From Desulfobacterales bacterium (GTDB lineage: Bacteria; Desulfobacterota; Desulfobacteria; Desulfobacterales; JAAELO01), in contig JAAELO010000526.1 in NCBI GenBank assembly GCA_024226555.1, positions 1 through 33,431 on the forward strand: a stretch of DNA of 33,431 nucleotides, read 5' to 3'. The position numbers and the translations under genes were made by a program. The first letter of the stretch is position 1, and each line of letters opens with the position of its first letter. Positions 20,016-29,302 of this stretch are shown here, one piece after another. Below the pieces are notes generated by a model. The model was not told the DNA's origin. It did not search any database and was given only the letters and a program-made list of their open reading frames with translations.

Positions 20016-21146
20016 ATGGCTTTTACTGGAAAGAATTTTGATGACACTTATGCTTATTCAAACCCATATCTTTTTGGGAGAATTAAAACAGTACAAGGGA
20101 CACACAAAAGGATTTTAGATCAGATTCCAATGGGTCTTGAGCCTTTAGGAACTGAGAAAGACACTTATTATGATGATGAGTATATGAAAATGTCGTCATT
20201 ACTTGATGGTGCTTATACCGCAGCAACAGATACAACAGTTGATGTAACAGCAGGCGAAGGAACTTATTTCAGACCCGGGGACCAGATACAATTTGGAGCT
20301 GCAAACATCACTTATAAAATAGATTCAATATCAACTGACACTTTGACAATCGGAGCTGCAGCTCACTATGGAACTAAAGCTAATGCCTCAAGTGGTGCTG
20401 CTGTAAGAATAGTTGCAAGGGCTGAACTTGCTGGTGAAGATGCTTTAGTAGCTGCAAGAGATATGACAGCCGACCCATTAGAGAGAACATGTCACAGTGC
20501 CTTGATTAAGCAGACAATATTAATTTCTAAAGATGCTTGGACACAGGCAACTAAATATGGTAAATCTGGTGCTGCAAGAATAGCAATGGAAGAGAACAAG
20601 GCTATCAATGCAGGTATTAGAAATTTAGTCGGTCAGGTTATTATGGGTTATTCAGCAGCCTCAGAAAGTGCAACAGTTCGAGGCTCAATAGATGGATTGC
20701 TGCCTACTTTCAAAGATGCGAACACTATCAGTGGTGGGTCACTGGCAATAGGAACTATCATTAAATCATTTACTACAGCCCAGGGATTAGGGATGGAGAA
20801 CTGTGATTTAGTTTTTGTTTCACCTGATATGTTCGGAGAAGTAGCCGCTGCATTTACAGGCAACCTTTATACAGATGCAGGGAAACCAATAGCTGGGATG
20901 GCGATTCATAATGCTAATACAGTTTTTGGTGATACTAAGATTGTTAGTTGTCCATTAATCAGATCAGTTAAAACCATGCTTATGTGTGACACTTCATTAA
21001 TAAGTTTGCATAATAAAGAGGGCATGGCATTCCAGATCGATCAACTGGCAAGAGCTGGGGACTATTACAAAGCTCAGTTAATTGGTAGATATGGACAAAA
21101 GATTTACGGAAGAGTTTACAGACACGCCTACGTAACATTTAGTTAA
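20016..21146 (+). CDS. major capsid protein (HK97 fold, SU10-like family)
   Basis: The 376-residue protein has the sequence style of SU10-type major capsid proteins. The N-arm is MAFTGKNFDDTYAYSNPYLF. An inserted beta domain sits at about 65-120 (DVTAGEGTYFRPGDQIQFG). The spine region carries QTILISKDAWTQATKYG. The C-terminal part includes DLVFVSPDMFGEV, VFGDTKIVSCPLI and YKAQLIGRYGQKIYGR. It has relatively high Ala and Gly and few Cys. The SD site AAGGGAG lies before the ATG. A strong hairpin terminator follows, which would raise capsid over downstream tail gene expression. Confidence 0.85.
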   Translation: MAFTGKNFDDTYAYSNPYLFGRIKTVQGTHKRILDQIPMGLEPLGTEKDTYYDDEYMKMSSLLDGAYTAATDTTVDVTAGEGTYFRPGDQIQFGAANITYKIDSISTDTLTIGAAAHYGTKANASSGAAVRIVARAELAGEDALVAARDMTADPLERTCHSALIKQTILISKDAWTQATKYGKSGAARIAMEENKAINAGIRNLVGQVIMGYSAASESATVRGSIDGLLPTFKDANTISGGSLAIGTIIKSFTTAQGLGMENCDLVFVSPDMFGEVAAAFTGNLYTDAGKPIAGMAIHNANTVFGDTKIVSCPLIRSVKTMLMCDTSLISLHNKEGMAFQIDQLARAGDYYKAQLIGRYGQKIYGRVYRHAYVTFS

Positions 21147-21151
21147 TATAT

Positions 21152-21170
21152 GGGGGCTTTGCCCCCTTTT
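21152..21170 (+). terminator. intrinsic terminator after the capsid gene
   Basis: GGGGGC (21152-21157) pairs perfectly with GCCCCC (21161-21166) around a TTT loop, followed by TTTT and AAAGGGAGA. It is the most stable hairpin visible in this AT-rich window. The short T-run suggests partial termination, letting some transcripts continue into the connector and tail genes. Confidence 0.75.
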
Positions 21171-21184
21171 AAAGGGAGAAAAAA

Positions 21185-21412
21185 ATGATTAGAATTAAAA
21201 GAATAGGAAGAGGGAATTTATGTTTTTCAACAAGGTCAATATGTAGTTTAAGATATGGAGAAATAACAGAATTTCCAACTAATGCACATGGCATGGCTGG
21301 GGTGAAATTGTCTGAAATAAAACACTTAATCAAAGACAGATTTTTTGATGAGATTGAAAAACCAATAAGTGTTTCAGGCACAAGTATTCCTAAAGGTAAA
21401 AAGAAAAAATAA
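21185..21412 (+). CDS. small protein after the capsid gene, 75 aa
   Basis: It starts 14 nt after the terminator, with AAGGGAG before the ATG. The very basic product (RIKRIGRGNLCF at the start, PKGKKKK at the end) has a strand-rich middle. No family is recognised. The position suggests a head-tail joining or head-decoration factor. Confidence 0.55.
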   Translation: MIRIKRIGRGNLCFSTRSICSLRYGEITEFPTNAHGMAGVKLSEIKHLIKDRFFDEIEKPISVSGTSIPKGKKKK

Positions 21413-22059
21413 TGTTATTCTTTCCGATTGCACAACAAGACTTGGAGGACAGGCACCCCGATCTTGAGGATGATCTATGGGCTTCATATACAGCGGTTGA
21501 TAAAGGTGATTCTGATAATGTGACTTTAACATTTGTATCAGGTAATGAATGGACTTTAGAAGATACCGATGCTGCATTTGATGCAGGAGCTGCAGGACTT
21601 TATGGTGTATTGTCTGGGTTTTGGGGTTTTAAGATAAAAACAAGAGATTCAGCAACAGTCTTGACAGTTATCAAAACTGGTTATCCTGTTTCTATTGTTC
21701 AGGCAGATGTAACAGCTTCACTTCTTGGTAAATATTCAATCGGAGGTTATGCAAGACAAATAATTTCAGCGGGTGAGGAAATTGTAAAAGATTTTACAAA
21801 TATGAAATTATATCCTGAGGCTTTTGACTGGTCTGAAAGAAATAGATTCCAGTTAGAATCATTGTTTGTCTATAAAACATTATCAATAATATTCCAAGAT
21901 ATGATTGCAAGTCCTGAAGATAGATGGGATCGGATGTTTCAATATTACGATATGAAATATAAAAATGAATTAAACACTATAAGGATTAGTTATCAGGCTG
22001 AGAATGCAGAGGATGACAATGATAATTTTATAATTCCAGAGGTATTGGTTAGGAGGTAA
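21412..22059 (+). CDS. head-tail connector-like protein
   Basis: The 215-residue protein has an N-terminal helix (DLEDRHPDLEDDLWASY), then an inserted beta domain at about 35-95. A C-terminal helical part (LESLFVYKTLSIIFQDM, then RWDRMFQYYDMKYKNEL) resembles the bundle of HK97 gp6-type adaptors. It sits between capsid and tail tube, as connectors do. It begins without a strong SD site at a stop/start overlap. Confidence 0.55.
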   Translation: MLFFPIAQQDLEDRHPDLEDDLWASYTAVDKGDSDNVTLTFVSGNEWTLEDTDAAFDAGAAGLYGVLSGFWGFKIKTRDSATVLTVIKTGYPVSIVQADVTASLLGKYSIGGYARQIISAGEEIVKDFTNMKLYPEAFDWSERNRFQLESLFVYKTLSIIFQDMIASPEDRWDRMFQYYDMKYKNELNTIRISYQAENAEDDNDNFIIPEVLVRR

Positions 22060-22064
22060 ATAAA

Positions 22065-23039
22065 TTGGGATTTTTATATGATGACAAGACAGTTGTAGCA
22101 ATAAAGAAGGAGGCAGTTAATGGAACTTGGCTTGCTCCTGATGCAACTTCAACGGATGAATGTTTACAGGTGTTAAGAGGTTTAACAATAGATGGGCTGC
22201 CTTCTGAATCAGTTGATATTGATGCTTATGCGGGCAGTGTAGTAGATAAAAACGCAGTATATAATGGGAAGAAAATGCCGAAAATCAGCTTTTCAACATA
22301 TCTGAAATTGAAAGATGATGTTATTGTTGAATCAACATCTGATTGGAATGCTATATTTACATTGTTTCAAATATGGGCACAGGATGATATGGTTTATGAT
22401 GCAGGCAACAACAAACTTACATGGACTTTCGGGGATAAAATAAATGAGAAAACAGCAAGCTTGGCAGTATATCAAGACGGACATGTCTGGCAGTTCAAAG
22501 GCTGCAAAGCTGAGGTAACAATTAAAGCAATACCCGGACAAAATGTTGTTTGTGATTGGGTCTTAACTGGATTGTATCATGGAGGCACAACAGCAGCATT
22601 ACCGACCCCGAGTATATGGGGAGATCATTATGTAGTTGGGAAAGATCATACAGCAGCAGGGGTGACTTCAGAAACAGTTGAGGGCTGGGAACTCTCATCA
22701 GGTGGTACTATTGACTATGTTGAAACAGCATCTTCAGCTTATGGAGTAGAAGAAAATTATAGGGATAAATATAGATTTACTATTAAATTTACAAGCGTTG
22801 TTAATGCAGCAACAAGAGTATCAAGCGAAGAGGTTGGGGATACCATGGGCATTACTCTTGAAACTGATAGCTCAACATTACCACAACTGGTTTTTGAATT
22901 AACATCAGGAACTGAAATTGATGGTTATGTGAATGTAAGAAAACAGAAAGCAGATAAAGGCTTGCAGAAATTTGATAATGAGATAATTGGAAACAACATT
23001 GACGGAGTGAGCTTAGTCTTTACTTCAGTCACAGCATAA
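22065..23039 (+). CDS. major tail (tube) protein
   Basis: The 324-residue protein starts at TTG 22065 behind AGGAGG. It is beta-rich: TVVAIKKE, FSTYLKLKDD and AEVTIKAIPGQ, followed by an Ig-like second half (FTIKFTSVV, LETDSSTLPQLVFEL). The opening DKTVVAIKKE plus a substantial central barrel fits phage tail tube proteins of non-contractile tails. It is followed by the two-frame chaperone gene, the standard order. Confidence 0.75.
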   Translation: MGFLYDDKTVVAIKKEAVNGTWLAPDATSTDECLQVLRGLTIDGLPSESVDIDAYAGSVVDKNAVYNGKKMPKISFSTYLKLKDDVIVESTSDWNAIFTLFQIWAQDDMVYDAGNNKLTWTFGDKINEKTASLAVYQDGHVWQFKGCKAEVTIKAIPGQNVVCDWVLTGLYHGGTTAALPTPSIWGDHYVVGKDHTAAGVTSETVEGWELSSGGTIDYVETASSAYGVEENYRDKYRFTIKFTSVVNAATRVSSEEVGDTMGITLETDSSTLPQLVFELTSGTEIDGYVNVRKQKADKGLQKFDNEIIGNNIDGVSLVFTSVTA

Positions 23040-23113
23040 CAAGGCAGAGAACAAAAATAAGCAACTTTAATTAGATATTAGGGTATAAACATTAAACAAA
23101 GAGGTTTTTATCA
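23040..23113 (+). other. 74-bp gap before the tail chaperone gene
   Basis: AGCAACTTTA (23060-23069) and, 25-36 nt on, TTAAACA plus GAGG also occur in the same order before the gene at 8682 (8632-8676). No hairpin is obvious. It is probably a leader for the chaperone gene, with GAGG 9 nt before its ATG. Confidence 0.3.
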
Positions 23114-23419
23114 ATGATTGATTTTAAAACTATAATAAAACATAAAATAGATAAATCTTCATACTTGGAAATAGAGTTATCAAGTAGAAGTGAGATATTG
23201 CAAGTAACAAAAGAGAAAGATACAGGCAAAGCATTAGAAGATTTTGTGATAAAGAGTATAAAAGGCTGGGGCGGTATAACTTTAAATGGGAAAAAACTAA
23301 AATACACTAATGAAGTCTTAAAAAAGTTACCGCTTCCAGCCATGAAAAGATTATTTGAATATGTAATAAATGCGAATACAGCAATAGGGAAAGTTAATAA
23401 AAAAAAGTTAAAATCCTGA
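23114..23419 (+). CDS. tail assembly chaperone, short (gpG-like) form
   Basis: The 101-residue protein lies between tail tube and tape measure. It has an N-terminal beta domain with LEIELSSRSEILQV and a helical second half (NEVLKKLPLPAMKRLFEYV). A slippery heptamer near its end lets a fraction of ribosomes shift and make a longer form. The short form coats the tape measure before tube polymerisation, as lambda gpG does. Confidence 0.8.
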   Translation: MIDFKTIIKHKIDKSSYLEIELSSRSEILQVTKEKDTGKALEDFVIKSIKGWGGITLNGKKLKYTNEVLKKLPLPAMKRLFEYVINANTAIGKVNKKKLKS

Positions 23420-23733
23420 TATATGCAGGAGTAGAAGGTCTTGATTGTAATGCTTGCAATGACAAAGATAAAATATATCTTGGATGCAATAATAAAGCTA
23501 AAGGGGTTATTGATATTGGAGATGGTGAATATTATGAAAGGTGTCCGATGTTACAGATTAGAAATAATGAGTTGATAAATATGTATTTAAGTATAAAGAA
23601 TATATTAAAATATGTTAATTTAAGTTTAAGGGAAGCTATGCGAGAAATACCAAACCTTTATTATATAATAGATAATATAGTTGAGAATGAGATAACAGAG
23701 ATACAAAAGAAAAGGCAGGCGAAAATTGGCTGA
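23114..23733 (+). CDS. tail assembly chaperone, -1 frameshift long (gpGT-like) form
   Basis: A -1 slip at A_AAA_AAG (23401-23407) gives the first 98 codons plus a 108-residue extension (GTT at 23407 to the TAG at 23731-23733). The -1 frame is open all the way, while the +1 frame stops at once. The extension carries four cysteines (CNAC, LGC and ERC), perhaps a zinc site, and a helical tail (LSLREAMREIPNLYYII) ending 8 nt past the tape-measure start. This is the conserved G/GT arrangement of long-tailed phages. The extension has its own internal ATG (23548), but nothing suggests independent use. Confidence 0.85.
23401..23407 (+). other. programmed -1 ribosomal frameshift slippery site
   Basis: A AAA AAG in the zero frame of the chaperone gene, the canonical X XXY YYZ heptamer and the same one used in E. 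coli dnaX. It lies four codons before the zero-frame stop. No strong downstream hairpin is obvious in the next 60 bases. Confidence 0.85.
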
Positions 23734-25375
23734 TTTAATGACAGGTGAAATTAAAATAAAACAGAAAGGTGCTAAAAAAACTACCAGTGCAATATCAAAT
23801 TCTTTTAAAAAAATTGCCGCTACAGCGATAACTTTATATGGAGTAAAAAAGGCTTTTGATTTTATTTCTGGTGCAATAAAATCAGCTAATGAACAACTGA
23901 AAATAAATGCTTTGATGTCTGCAAGTATATCAAATTCTTATGGATTGCAAGGTGAAGAACTAAATGAATTAACAAACTCATATATTAATTATTCAACTCA
24001 GATGGCATATAGTTCTAAATTTTATGATGAAGAAATTGCTAAATCTATGCAATTATCTGTTAATATGGGTGTTCAACAAGATCAAATGAAACGAGTTACT
24101 CAAGTTATAATTGATATGTCAACAGCTTTAGATATGGATTTAAAGTCTGCTACAAGATATGTTAATTTAGCTCTTGGCGGTCAAGTATCTATGTTAAAAA
24201 GGTATGGTGTAGAACTCGATGCCACAGGTGATATTGTTGAACAACTATCTGATAAGTTTGGTGGCATGGGGAAAGCTGCAATGGAATCAGGAGCTAACAG
24301 CTTGCAGTATTTGAAAAAAGCAGTTATAGATTTGAAAGAAGGTTTAGGTATAGGGATTATACAAAGTTCTTTTTTTCAAGAAACTATGGAGGCAATGACT
24401 GATAGTGTTACTGATAATGCTTTGACAATGGAAGAAAAAACTATACAGGCAACTAAGAATTTTATGGAAAATATAAGAACTTTTGTTGATGGTCTTGTAA
24501 TAGGAATTTATACAGTAGTTGGTAATATTCAAAATGTATTAGTCGGTTTTGTAAGTGGTGCTATTGCTATGTTGGCAACTGGAATGGACAATTTAAGAAA
24601 AGCTATAATGCAAATACCAGTTGAAGTGTTTCAGTTTTTAGGTGAGGGGGCGTTGGCTGCAAGGGATGCTATATCAGGAAATATGACAAGTGCAATAGTA
24701 ACATTGAAACAAACATCAAGAGAGATAGCAACTATCAAAGGTGACATATTATCAACAAGGGATGCTTTAAGAGAAAGTAGCATTGACAGAATAGTCGAAG
24801 TAGAAACAGAAATAGAAACTCAAGAAAATTTAGCAACTTCAATTATAAATACCAACAATCAAATAGCAAGAAGCTCAGGAACTACAACCCAAAGAGTTTT
24901 GGCAGATTTAGAAAAGGTTGCTGATAAAGTAGCTGATTCAATCAATGGTATAATTAATTTAACTAAAAAGAATTTAAACAGTCTAAAAGGGAAAGCTGAT
25001 GAGATAATGTCTGGGACTGCATCAAAACTCATGGAAGATGCAACAACAACAGGAACGGATGTAGGTATGACTTTAGGACAAAATATATTCAGTTCTTTAG
25101 AGGCAATGAGCGGGAAAGGTAATACTGAGGTAATGGATATTATCTGGAAATTTATGAAAAGTTTAATTAAAATGGCTTTGGATAAGTTTATGGACACAGT
25201 ATCAGGTGGACTTTGGGGCTTTGTTGGTGGATTAGTAGGTAGTCTTTTTGGTGTAGGTGAAGTTGCTGGAGGTGGTGCAATGGTTGTTAATAATATTAAT
25301 GCTATGGATGTTGAAAGTTTTAGAGAATACAACTACAGTTACGGACAACAGTCTGAACTTCAAGGGTGGTTATAA
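23726..25375 (+). CDS. tail tape measure protein
   Basis: The 549-residue protein is the longest helical protein of the tail cluster and follows the chaperone pair. It begins with a basic helical stretch (GEIKIKQKGAKKTTSAISNSFKKI, in two segments), then the family-type segments NALMSASISNSYGLQ and ATRYVNLALGGQVSMLKRYG. Hydrophobic segments sit at about 255-285, and a Gly-rich hydrophobic end is near 490-515. At about 0.15 nm per residue it predicts a tail of roughly 80 nm, short for a siphovirus. It starts at TTG 23726, overlapping the chaperone extension by 8 nt; an ATG at 23738 is an alternative. Confidence 0.85.
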   Translation: MADLMTGEIKIKQKGAKKTTSAISNSFKKIAATAITLYGVKKAFDFISGAIKSANEQLKINALMSASISNSYGLQGEELNELTNSYINYSTQMAYSSKFYDEEIAKSMQLSVNMGVQQDQMKRVTQVIIDMSTALDMDLKSATRYVNLALGGQVSMLKRYGVELDATGDIVEQLSDKFGGMGKAAMESGANSLQYLKKAVIDLKEGLGIGIIQSSFFQETMEAMTDSVTDNALTMEEKTIQATKNFMENIRTFVDGLVIGIYTVVGNIQNVLVGFVSGAIAMLATGMDNLRKAIMQIPVEVFQFLGEGALAARDAISGNMTSAIVTLKQTSREIATIKGDILSTRDALRESSIDRIVEVETEIETQENLATSIINTNNQIARSSGTTTQRVLADLEKVADKVADSINGIINLTKKNLNSLKGKADEIMSGTASKLMEDATTTGTDVGMTLGQNIFSSLEAMSGKGNTEVMDIIWKFMKSLIKMALDKFMDTVSGGLWGFVGGLVGSLFGVGEVAGGGAMVVNNINAMDVESFREYNYSYGQQSELQGWL

Positions 25376-26149
25376 ATGAGTTTAACACGAACTAAGAGCT
25401 TAATATGCAAGACTTTTCTTGATTTAGATGCTACTTCAGCTCATAATGTTGCTGGTTATCCTGCCTCTAATTTAGAAACTAATTTCAGAGGTCAATACTG
25501 GAAATCAACAGCAGGATATAAATTCAAACTAACAAATAATACAGGTGGGAGTTTAGGCTGTGATTATTTATTATTAGTCAATCTATGGGTTAGCGGTACA
25601 TTTACAAATATACAAATATACAATTCAGATGATGTTTCAACACAAATACTTACAAAATCAGATTTCGCATGGTATAAAGGACAAGCGTTTATTTCTTTAG
25701 ATGCCCCAACTATTGATAATACTAAATTTTTTGAAATTTATGTGAATACAACAGGCACAGCTTATTGCGGAGTAGCAAGAGGGATTGATGAAAGTGATAT
25801 TAGAACAGCTTCAATTAATTATAAAACAGATAGAACTGCACAAATAAGAAACAAACCCAATATATTTGAAACAGAAGGCGGTGCTATATATACAAGAGAG
25901 AAAGGAACTTTATTAAGAAATTGGAGTTTAAATTATGATTTCCATGCTTTAAGTGATTGGGACAACTTTAATTTTGATACAGGATTGAATGAAACAATGA
26001 CAACTTGCGGTCTATATATACCGAATACCAGAACGGATGTTTTGGCTTCTCATAGTGCTATATGGGGAAAAATTGTTGATAAATCTGAAACTGAAACCTC
26101 TAAAGGTGGTTCAAGAGTATCAGGCAACATTAAAATAATGGAGTTATAA
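25376..26149 (+). CDS. distal tail/minor tail protein
   Basis: The 257-residue beta-rich protein begins right after the tape measure stop. It has a galectin-like strand pattern (LGCDYLLLVNLWVSGTFTNI, then FFEIYVNTT) and a tail-fit C-terminus (GTLLRNWSLNYDFHAL, KGGSRVSGNIKIMEL). Genes at this site usually encode the ring that closes the tail tube and attaches the tip. The assignment is from position and fold pattern. Confidence 0.6.
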   Translation: MSLTRTKSLICKTFLDLDATSAHNVAGYPASNLETNFRGQYWKSTAGYKFKLTNNTGGSLGCDYLLLVNLWVSGTFTNIQIYNSDDVSTQILTKSDFAWYKGQAFISLDAPTIDNTKFFEIYVNTTGTAYCGVARGIDESDIRTASINYKTDRTAQIRNKPNIFETEGGAIYTREKGTLLRNWSLNYDFHALSDWDNFNFDTGLNETMTTCGLYIPNTRTDVLASHSAIWGKIVDKSETETSKGGSRVSGNIKIMEL

Positions 26150-29100
26150 TTGGCTTTATGGTCTAATGATTTCCAACAGTATGCAGTTTTAGCAAAGATA
26201 ACTGATACTAATTCCAGCAGTAAGTATTATGCCGATGCCCCAGTTTCAGATTATGGAGCTAATTCATATACTGAAAAGCTAAGAATAACAGGAAGTATAT
26301 CGAACAGGATGCCTTTATTCTGGGAGAATAACTTTCCAAGAAGTATTGCTAAATTTCAGATATTGGATGCTGATAATACAGAATTAAGTTTTTTCCAAAG
26401 TAAATATATAATCAATGCTGAAGTTGTTATTTATTATATTGAAAGACATGCCTCAGCAAGTGCTTTAGCAGATGCAATCTTTAAAGGTATTATACCAATG
26501 AACGCTGTAAGAATAAGTAATGGGATAATTGATGTTTCAGCAATAGCTTGGATTGATACCTTTGATAAACTATATCCTTTATCAGATATACAGATGACTG
26601 AAGGGAGTTTAGTAAAAGAATATATAACTAAAGAAAAGAAAAAATGTATTATTCCGATCATTTATGGGAACTTTAATCCAGATGATTCAGGTGATTGGGA
26701 TGCAGTCAAGACAACAGAATATGATGGAGATGACAGCGTTATTGAAGCTATTAATTATACTCAAATAGCAACTTATTCAGCCGAGAAAGAATATGAGAGC
26801 CCAGATATTTTTGGAAGTTTAGAAAGACAATTAGTTGGCATGGTTGATTTATCTGGTTATGGTTATGATGGTTTGAGTGCTAATACTAATTTAAGAGGGG
26901 CTGTTGATTATAAAACATTTGATAAAAACCTTGATTGGGAAAACAACAGCATTGAAAGTATTGACAACAGGAAAGAAGGAAGCGAACAACCAACAGGTGA
27001 TGGGAAAACTCTTGAGGTTGGAGCTATGCACAAAGTAGCATGGAAATGGTTTGAGGATGTTGAAGCTAATATTGAAATATTAGCAATCGGTTATAAAATG
27101 GGCTGGGATTGTGCTGAAGGCGAAACATCATTCAGAGATGCAGGATTTAATGTTGTATTTTTAAATAGTGATATTGATCGGATATGTTGTACTATGTTAG
27201 ACAGCTCAGGAAGGATTGGAGTTGATGGTAATTATTATGAATCAGGAGGCACAAGCTGGTACAGGGTTTTATTAGATACAGATCAGTCAACCCCTATCAA
27301 TACAAGCACAATCACTCAATTTACTTGTTGGAAAAAACTAAATATTGGAGCTTTCTATTCAAGGGAAGCGTTGTTTTTCTTCTTTGCTTATAATGATAGT
27401 GGAGGCGACGGGCATATTTGTTGGGCTTCACTTAAAAAAGATAACACAACTACAATATTTTTTGTATATGAAGAACTAACATCAAACAGTTATGATATTA
27501 CAGGCTGTAAAATTCAATTTGCAGATGCAACTTTATCAGCAGAGGGAGCGAGGATATATTTTGATGCTGCACCAATACCTTTATCAACGGCTTTCGCTTG
27601 GAAAGGAACAGCGGGACATTCAACTGCAAATTTACCTTATTCATTAATAGGTTGCGAGAGTTTATGTATGGAAAGCAAGTTAGCAGATTATAAAGACAAC
27701 TATCAGACATGGGCGGATCAATATGATAATTATTTAACAAATGAAAATTCAGAGGACAGGATTCCTTATGTTTCTTATTATAGTGCTAATAATGTTTATG
27801 TTTATTATTGGACAGTTGTTGGCTCTCCTGCTATTAAATCAACAATAGCAACAGGATTGGGGGTTGCTCTACAAATGGTAGGGCTGGTTATGTATGAAAC
27901 TCAGGGATCTGCTTGGCAACATTATTATACATTTGCTAATGATAGGACAAATGATAAAGCATATATGTTGACAGATGTTTATGATGGTCTTGCAAGAGAT
28001 CAAAGGGTTATCAGGTTGAGATTTTGTGATGTTATATATGATGTATGCACAGTAACAAGAAGTAAAAGCGAATGTTATTTATTTGTAGCAACTAATGAAG
28101 GTGTATTTTTCTTTGAAATGATGTCAACAATGTATCTTGATGATTCAGTTTTTCAGGCAACAACTGAAGCTGATAGCTGGACAGATGCAGAAATAAACGC
28201 AGGATTCCAACTATATTCAGATGTGGTTGTTAATACTTTAACAGCAATTAAAAAAACTCAGGTTTTATGGGGTTATGATGATCTAAAAACAGCCCCAGCA
28301 TCAATTACAGGTTTGCCGACTACATCAAGATTTAAACATGATTTAATTGATTTATATTTAGCAGGCGGAGCATTTGATGATCAATATGGTAAAATACAAT
28401 ATGAAAGCCCAGATGCAGAAGATGGTTATATCAGATTTTCAAGTAAATATTCAAGTCTTGAAGAGATTGGCTGGTTTGGAAATATGTCAATTGGTAGTTC
28501 TGAAATGGCTTACTGGGAAAGGTTGCCGATGTGGTTGCTATGGAGAGCCGAAGGGAATACAGCGTTTCCATTAGCAGGTGGTACAAATCCTGATTGTGTT
28601 GACTGGACTTCTTGGGAAGCTCAGAAAGCAATAAGAGATAATTATTCAACGGGTAATATTAGAGTTTATATAGATCAAAAAGACCGCGTTATTAATCATG
28701 TATGGAGGCTTCTCAGACAAATGGGTCATTATATGTACTTGGCATTTTCAGAAAGTGGAGCTGCATATCCTTTAATTAAATTGAAATATATGTTTCAGAA
28801 AGAAGGGGTTACAAAAACTTTTGATAAATTTAATTGTAAAGTTATATCTGTAAAGAGATATGAAAACTATATTGATTTAGTTAATATCAATTTTAACAGG
28901 TTAAATGATACTTATTTTAGCAAGGTCACGAATGAGGTTACGACTAAATACTCAAAAAAGAATTATGATTTTGATGCAAGTATTTATATTAAAGATACAG
29001 ATGGATTGATTTCAGCAGATGGAGCCAATGCTGCTTGGCAGACAATACAAAACTTCATATTAAATTCACAATCAAACGAAGATTCAGAAAATTCAACATC

Positions 29101-29302
29101 TGAAAATCCTTTGAAAATAATTGAATGTTTGGTAACACCTGATAATAAAGACTTGGAATTGTCTGATATATTTAGTTTTAATTCAACTGATTTTCCAGAA
29201 GGTGAAGGGGACAGTTTTATATTATTCAGTAAAGAATTAAATTTAAAGGTTGGTTATTTAAAATTGAAACTTTTACAAATAAGTGAGGGAAACTATGTTT
29301 AA
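26150..29302 (+). CDS. tail tip/baseplate hub protein
   Basis: The 1,050-residue protein is the largest in the window. It starts at TTG 26150, after AATGGAG. The first 300 residues (LAKITDTNSSSKYYAD, FWENNFPRSIAKFQIL, KKKCIIPIIYGNF) resemble the N-terminal hub region of tail-tip proteins. The middle (about 400-700) is rich in Tyr, Trp and Thr strands, like carbohydrate-facing beta domains. The C-terminal part has KRYENYIDLVNINFNRL. It is likely the lambda J/Tal analogue that anchors fibres and may contact the receptor. Confidence 0.65.
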   Translation: MALWSNDFQQYAVLAKITDTNSSSKYYADAPVSDYGANSYTEKLRITGSISNRMPLFWENNFPRSIAKFQILDADNTELSFFQSKYIINAEVVIYYIERHASASALADAIFKGIIPMNAVRISNGIIDVSAIAWIDTFDKLYPLSDIQMTEGSLVKEYITKEKKKCIIPIIYGNFNPDDSGDWDAVKTTEYDGDDSVIEAINYTQIATYSAEKEYESPDIFGSLERQLVGMVDLSGYGYDGLSANTNLRGAVDYKTFDKNLDWENNSIESIDNRKEGSEQPTGDGKTLEVGAMHKVAWKWFEDVEANIEILAIGYKMGWDCAEGETSFRDAGFNVVFLNSDIDRICCTMLDSSGRIGVDGNYYESGGTSWYRVLLDTDQSTPINTSTITQFTCWKKLNIGAFYSREALFFFFAYNDSGGDGHICWASLKKDNTTTIFFVYEELTSNSYDITGCKIQFADATLSAEGARIYFDAAPIPLSTAFAWKGTAGHSTANLPYSLIGCESLCMESKLADYKDNYQTWADQYDNYLTNENSEDRIPYVSYYSANNVYVYYWTVVGSPAIKSTIATGLGVALQMVGLVMYETQGSAWQHYYTFANDRTNDKAYMLTDVYDGLARDQRVIRLRFCDVIYDVCTVTRSKSECYLFVATNEGVFFFEMMSTMYLDDSVFQATTEADSWTDAEINAGFQLYSDVVVNTLTAIKKTQVLWGYDDLKTAPASITGLPTTSRFKHDLIDLYLAGGAFDDQYGKIQYESPDAEDGYIRFSSKYSSLEEIGWFGNMSIGSSEMAYWERLPMWLLWRAEGNTAFPLAGGTNPDCVDWTSWEAQKAIRDNYSTGNIRVYIDQKDRVINHVWRLLRQMGHYMYLAFSESGAAYPLIKLKYMFQKEGVTKTFDKFNCKVISVKRYENYIDLVNINFNRLNDTYFSKVTNEVTTKYSKKNYDFDASIYIKDTDGLISADGANAAWQTIQNFILNSQSNEDSENSTSENPLKIIECLVTPDNKDLELSDIFSFNSTDFPEGEGDSFILFSKELNLKVGYLKLKLLQISEGNYV

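Noticed and set aside
19930-20118. 62-codon + strand frame overlapping the start of the capsid gene.
   Set aside because: It is out of frame with the capsid gene, has no SD site, and covers the intergenic hairpin region.
23548-23733. Independent small gene between chaperone and tape measure.
   Set aside because: The frame extends upstream to the slippery heptamer without a stop, so it is explained as the -1 frameshift extension of the chaperone.
24859-25332. 157-codon open frame on the minus strand.
   Set aside because: Fully antisense to the tape measure gene, without an SD site or recognisable domain.
28374-28574. 66-codon + strand frame inside the tail-tip gene.
   Set aside because: Out of frame within a strong 1,050-residue gene, with no SD site and no motif.
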